A program made the translations under genes and the position numbers. The notes beneath the pieces were generated by a model that was not told the DNA's origin, did not search any database, and worked only from the letters and a program-made list of their open reading frames with translations. Source: CALKHT01 sp964511575 (lineage in GTDB: Bacteria; Planctomycetota; Phycisphaerae; Phycisphaerales; Phycisphaeraceae). Taken from it: DNA of 64,000 nucleotides. Shown in pieces: positions 62,201 to 64,000 of this stretch; within the stretch, counting starts at the first letter, position 1; each line of letters starts with the position of its first letter. The stretch is taken from NCBI GenBank assembly GCA_964511575.1, contig CAZEFM010000007.1:9758-73757 (forward strand), written 5' to 3'.

Positions 62201-62530
62201 TCCGTCAGTGGAGCGCCCGAACTCGAAACCGACAACCTGCTCCAACCCAACGTGCCGCACCATATCGTCATCACCTACGATGGGCAGGATTTGCGGCTCT
62301 ATCACAACGGCACGCTGCACAGCACCGAGTCCCGTGCAGGCGGTCTGGGAAACTGGAGCGCGGCTCATTGGCTGGCGCTTGCCAATGCGGTGAACGACGA
62401 TGCGCCATGGCGCGGCACGCTGCACGAGCTGGCGATCTACGACTACGCCATGAGCGATGCCCAGATCGCCGCGACGTTCGGTTCGGGGAACGCCTCCGCC
62501 TCGCGCGTTCGCTGGCTCGAAGCGCCCTGA
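59249..62530 (+). CDS. Giant PilX-like protein with amidotransferase-fold-like, beta-helix and LamG domains
   Basis: 1093 residues; typical PilX proteins are under 250. A membrane helix (about 35-59, SGIALILTLVAVVTATIIATAF) without a prepilin Glu opens a PilX/GspK-like N terminus. Residues about 165-360 (RVLLVIADDEPDDLETARIDV, VLYITDNTYAG, ILTNDHPITASL) look like a flavodoxin or class I amidotransferase-like fold. Next, the start of a LamG domain (LLGHWRLDDSG) is interrupted by about 200 residues of beta-helix type (HLNVMEGAHIRGDVFVGAGG, LRIQNNGQLTITGHVRL). LamG resumes (AAQFDGTSSHVLIPD...FNGLLDDVRLYDGPM), and a second LamG closes the protein (NGTLHSTESRAGG..LHELAIYDYAM). GTG 59249 follows the PilW-like stop. 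It probably sits at a fibre tip as a ligand-binding adhesin (inference). Confidence 0.82.
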   Translation: MKRHADKMIASPSRRCVAAPSTWPAVASMQKRSASGIALILTLVAVVTATIIATAFLHGQSTSFNVSQRVDRHAVARHIAESALALGIRRVQSDDTWRTMYAHGVWIEDEPLLAGTFTLRGEDEADSDLANNPADPVMLTAIGAYQGVTHTVRARVSTGGSTAGRVLLVIADDEPDDLETARIDVFRSWGWHVTTISQHASTSTFNTQCKAADVLYITDNTYAGTLAGKLAHQTIGVVCENPDVWPNLGLATSGQTNNGNVIEILTNDHPITASLNTGDVDIAQQTVRMTRLHGSMAPGAMVLAKRRSAPHSVMWAVDRGEALVEGTAAGRRVAMPFGGGNFDIDALNDVGRELVRGAITWASAPAPPSSDDGQAVVRYLFEEMHREPVLLGHWRLDDSGGGSGANVAAAVNGMIELKGGAIIDSYSSSQGAYSHANSGSAAAVATNATQPNHLNVMEGAHIRGDVFVGAGGNPNSIVQITGGASISGARTVQETNIDMSPVLLPQGMPATTNDWIINNNETLDGDRTVRNLRIQNNGQLTITGHVRLWVNQTFTVQNGGRLIIEPGASLIMWVDGDIDLKDNARVNDDSANPQRLTIFGTGTGKTIITNSAKVSGTLDVGGLVEFKGAGELYGSIRTRDTMKVLEGARVHLDVGMSTPWSGAAAAVAVNEVGDNSGAYVGATAGASGQIGAAAQFDGTSSHVLIPDDATYHVHTGSIAFWFNAASLSGTQGLIAKESNANGTNGHLAVYLQGNQLRATLRQDGVTHTIADGAAVSAGTWHHVVFSWGPSGMKLYRNGIEAASGAFTGGLGQTPSGDANAEPIVLGARGMNSAPLAASPLTDFFNGLLDDVRLYDGPMDAEQAARVFQGDAPGLSTATGFLVQDTGDVEPPLHLLVQNTANIAWIEGGGLRVLDATRILSTEPANKLYTTLSASNAMTLVVRFTPASTSGISTLVDNALQSSDRNFSLGQSFARLTQRLRTTGGSVSGAPELETDNLLQPNVPHHIVITYDGQDLRLYHNGTLHSTESRAGGLGNWSAAHWLALANAVNDDAPWRGTLHELAIYDYAMSDAQIAATFGSGNASASRVRWLEAP

Positions 62531-62565
62531 ACCATCGGCCAATCGTCAGCGCCATCGTGTTCGGC

Positions 62566-62571
62566 TATCAT
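62566..62571 (+). promoter_or_regulatory. -10 box of the PfkB kinase gene
   Basis: TATCAT ends seven bases before ATG 62579 with no ribosome site, as at the cheR-like and crcB starts. Confidence 0.4.
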
Positions 62572-62578
62572 CCGTTTC

Positions 62579-63550
62579 ATGTCATCACCCGCTTCCGACA
62601 AACGCTCCTACGATTGCATCGTTGCCGGCTCTTGCGTGGTCGACCTGTTGTGTCGACCGATCCGACTCGATCAGCCCATCGGTCAAGGCGTGCTCCATGC
62701 CACCGACCCGGTTGAGCTCACCGCAGGCGGCATCGTCTGCAACAGCGGCATCGCGATGGCGCGACTGGGCATGAACGTCGGCGCGTTCAGCTATGTCGGC
62801 AACGACCCGTGGGGAGCCGTTCTGCGCAACCTCCTCAACGAGCAGGGCGTCGATGATGCGCCGCTACTCACCCATCCCACCGGCGCGACCAGCACCACCG
62901 TTGTCGCGATCGATCCATCCGGCGAGCGCAGCTTCTTCCACTGCGTCGGCGCGCCGAAGCTGCTCAATGCGGCCGCGTTCCTCGACAACCTCGAACTGTT
63001 CAGCCGAACACGCATGCTGCTGCTGGGTTACTACAGCCTCATGCCCAACCTCGAGAACGATCTGCCCGAGGTGTTCGCACGCTTGCGCGAGGTCGGCTGC
63101 CAAACGGCGATGGATGCGGCCGGGCAGGGCGGGTCGATGCAACCGCTCGACCGCATTCTGCCGCATCTGGATGTCTACGTGCCGTCGCTGGCGGAAGCGG
63201 AGCACCAGACGGGATGCGACGACCCGCAGCGGATCATTGCGAAGTATCGGGACTGCGGTGCGCCCGGCGTGCTGGGGGTCAAGCTCGGCAAGCGGGGCGT
63301 TCTGCTGAGCCCCCAGGCGGACACGTTCATCGAGGTGCCCATCGTCACGCCGCCTGACGCGGTGCTCGACACCACCGGTGCGGGCGACACGTTTTTCGCC
63401 GGCCTGATCACCGGCCTGCTGCGCGGCCTGACGCTGGAACAGGCCGGCCGACTCGGCGCCGCCACCGCCGCCTGCTGCATCACCGCCCTGGGCGGCTGGC
63501 CCGGCGTCCGCGACTACCCCGCCACGGCCGCCCTCGCCAACCTCAGGTAA
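62579..63550 (+). CDS. PfkB-family carbohydrate kinase
   Basis: 323 residues. The N-terminal GSCVVDLL and GGIVCNSGIAMARLGMNVGAFSYVGNDPWG are ribokinase-family motifs. DTTGAGDTFFAGLI (264-277) is the C-terminal signature, with catalytic Asp D270. It phosphorylates a sugar or nucleoside in the cytoplasm; fructose, ribose, adenosine and 2-keto-3-deoxygluconate kinases are all possible. No pathway gene adjoins it. Confidence 0.92.
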   Translation: MSSPASDKRSYDCIVAGSCVVDLLCRPIRLDQPIGQGVLHATDPVELTAGGIVCNSGIAMARLGMNVGAFSYVGNDPWGAVLRNLLNEQGVDDAPLLTHPTGATSTTVVAIDPSGERSFFHCVGAPKLLNAAAFLDNLELFSRTRMLLLGYYSLMPNLENDLPEVFARLREVGCQTAMDAAGQGGSMQPLDRILPHLDVYVPSLAEAEHQTGCDDPQRIIAKYRDCGAPGVLGVKLGKRGVLLSPQADTFIEVPIVTPPDAVLDTTGAGDTFFAGLITGLLRGLTLEQAGRLGAATAACCITALGGWPGVRDYPATAALANLR

Positions 63551-64000
63551 CAGTCCAAGGTTCCAAGCGCAAAATGCCAGGTTCAAGCCACATCCTTCAC
63601 CGCTCCCCGGCATGCCCGCATCAACCAATCACACGGCCCTCCTCAACCTTGAACTTCAAACCTTGAACCTCCTCGAACCCACCATGTCACCCCCCGGGGG
63701 GTCGACCCTCCGCCATTTGTCTCCAAGTTCCCTAACTGAAACGGTTTGCATCCGTTTTGGGCGATGTCACCCCCACGACAAACACGACAAACACGACAAA
63801 CATGGCGAGCAGGGCCAAGGGGCGAGTGCCGATTGCCAAGTGCCGATTGCCAATTGACGCGCTGACCAGGCGTTCGACACCATTGCCAACTGCGAATTGA
63901 TTATTGCTTATTGATTATTTCCCTCCCGGCTGGATTTGAACCACAAAAACACGAAGCAACACGACGACGGTTCCGGATTGCCCTCCTAAACACCCACCAC
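63551..64000. repeat. 450-base tract of word repeats
   Basis: No gene. In order: CCAAGGTTCCAAGCG-type words (63552-63590); CTTGAACTTCAAACCTTGAAC (63646-63680); a 22-base segment (63761-63782) also found inverted at 27216-27237; three tandem ACGACAAAC units (63775-63801); two adjacent GTGCCGATTGCCAA units (63826-63853); TTGATTATTGCTTATTGATTATT (about 63897-63920); ACCACAAAAACACGAAGCAACACGA (63941-63965). Confidence 0.75.

Noticed and set aside
63775..63853. CRISPR-like direct repeats near the right edge
   Set aside because: Units are 9 and 14 bases, directly adjacent with no spacers, and no cas genes are present.
63932..63942. T-arm-like GGTTCAAATCC (minus strand), suggesting a tRNA
   Set aside because: The flanking bases do not form the T stem and no acceptor, D or anticodon arm is present; it lies in word-repeat DNA.

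Overview
The window looks like a chromosomal segment of a high-GC, Gram-negative planctomycete, most likely class Phycisphaerae. The evidence is the planctomycete-type cytochrome and DUF1501/DUF1549/DUF1553 operon, prepilin-like H-X9-DG proteins, two PEP-CTERM proteins, a squalene-hopene cyclase, a Kdo transferase, and many intergenic 'word' repeats of a kind common in that phylum. I see no rRNA, tRNA, CRISPR array, insertion sequence or phage gene. The assignment rests on reading motifs by eye; no database search was possible.

Layout. Bases 162-10872 (minus): a five-gene operon running DUF1501 Tat protein, PPC-domain protein, DUF1549/DUF1553 cytochrome-like protein, cytochrome-WD40-coiled-coil protein, ClC channel. 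Bases 11335-27031: an accessory carbohydrate-use island. The minus arm holds a sialidase-like PEP-CTERM protein, an FGE-like/sialidase fusion, a PhyH oxygenase, a zinc dehydrogenase, an SDR and an FGGY kinase. The plus arm holds an SSS transporter, a DapA/NanA-family aldolase and a YidR-like protein. Two divergent GntR/FCD regulators sit between the arms with palindromic operator-like sites. Together they suggest release, import, oxidation or phosphorylation and aldol cleavage of a sugar acid whose identity is unknown.

Bases 27032-38220 (mostly plus): a repeat-rich spacer, then amidohydrolase, lipoprotein-like protein, AGCS symporter, DUF368 transporter, galE, a GNAT enzyme bracketed by a direct repeat, divergent metG and waaA, and proB. 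Bases 38363-41928 (minus): a minimal SET protein, a prepilin-like protein and shc. Bases 42306-46758 (plus): a respiratory bc-type operon with a HEAT protein, a ferredoxin-Rieske fusion and split cytochrome b. Bases 46788-54568: a crcB pair (minus), then mrdA-rodA and a CheR-like/hybrid histidine kinase pair. Bases 54572-56873: accD with a small coupled gene, and a FAH-family hydrolase. Bases 57529-62530: a minor-pseudopilin locus ending in a giant PilX-like/LamG protein. Then a PfkB kinase and a 450-base tract of word repeats.

Two features recur. Several genes have a -10 box only 6-9 bases before the start codon and no Shine-Dalgarno, which suggests leaderless mRNAs. Short hairpin and word repeats fill many gaps and in two places form part of a coding sequence. 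The best candidates for new biology are the dual-GntR sugar island, the ferredoxin-Rieske fusion operon, the pseudopilin/LamG tip locus with its 35-base palindrome, and the repeat families.
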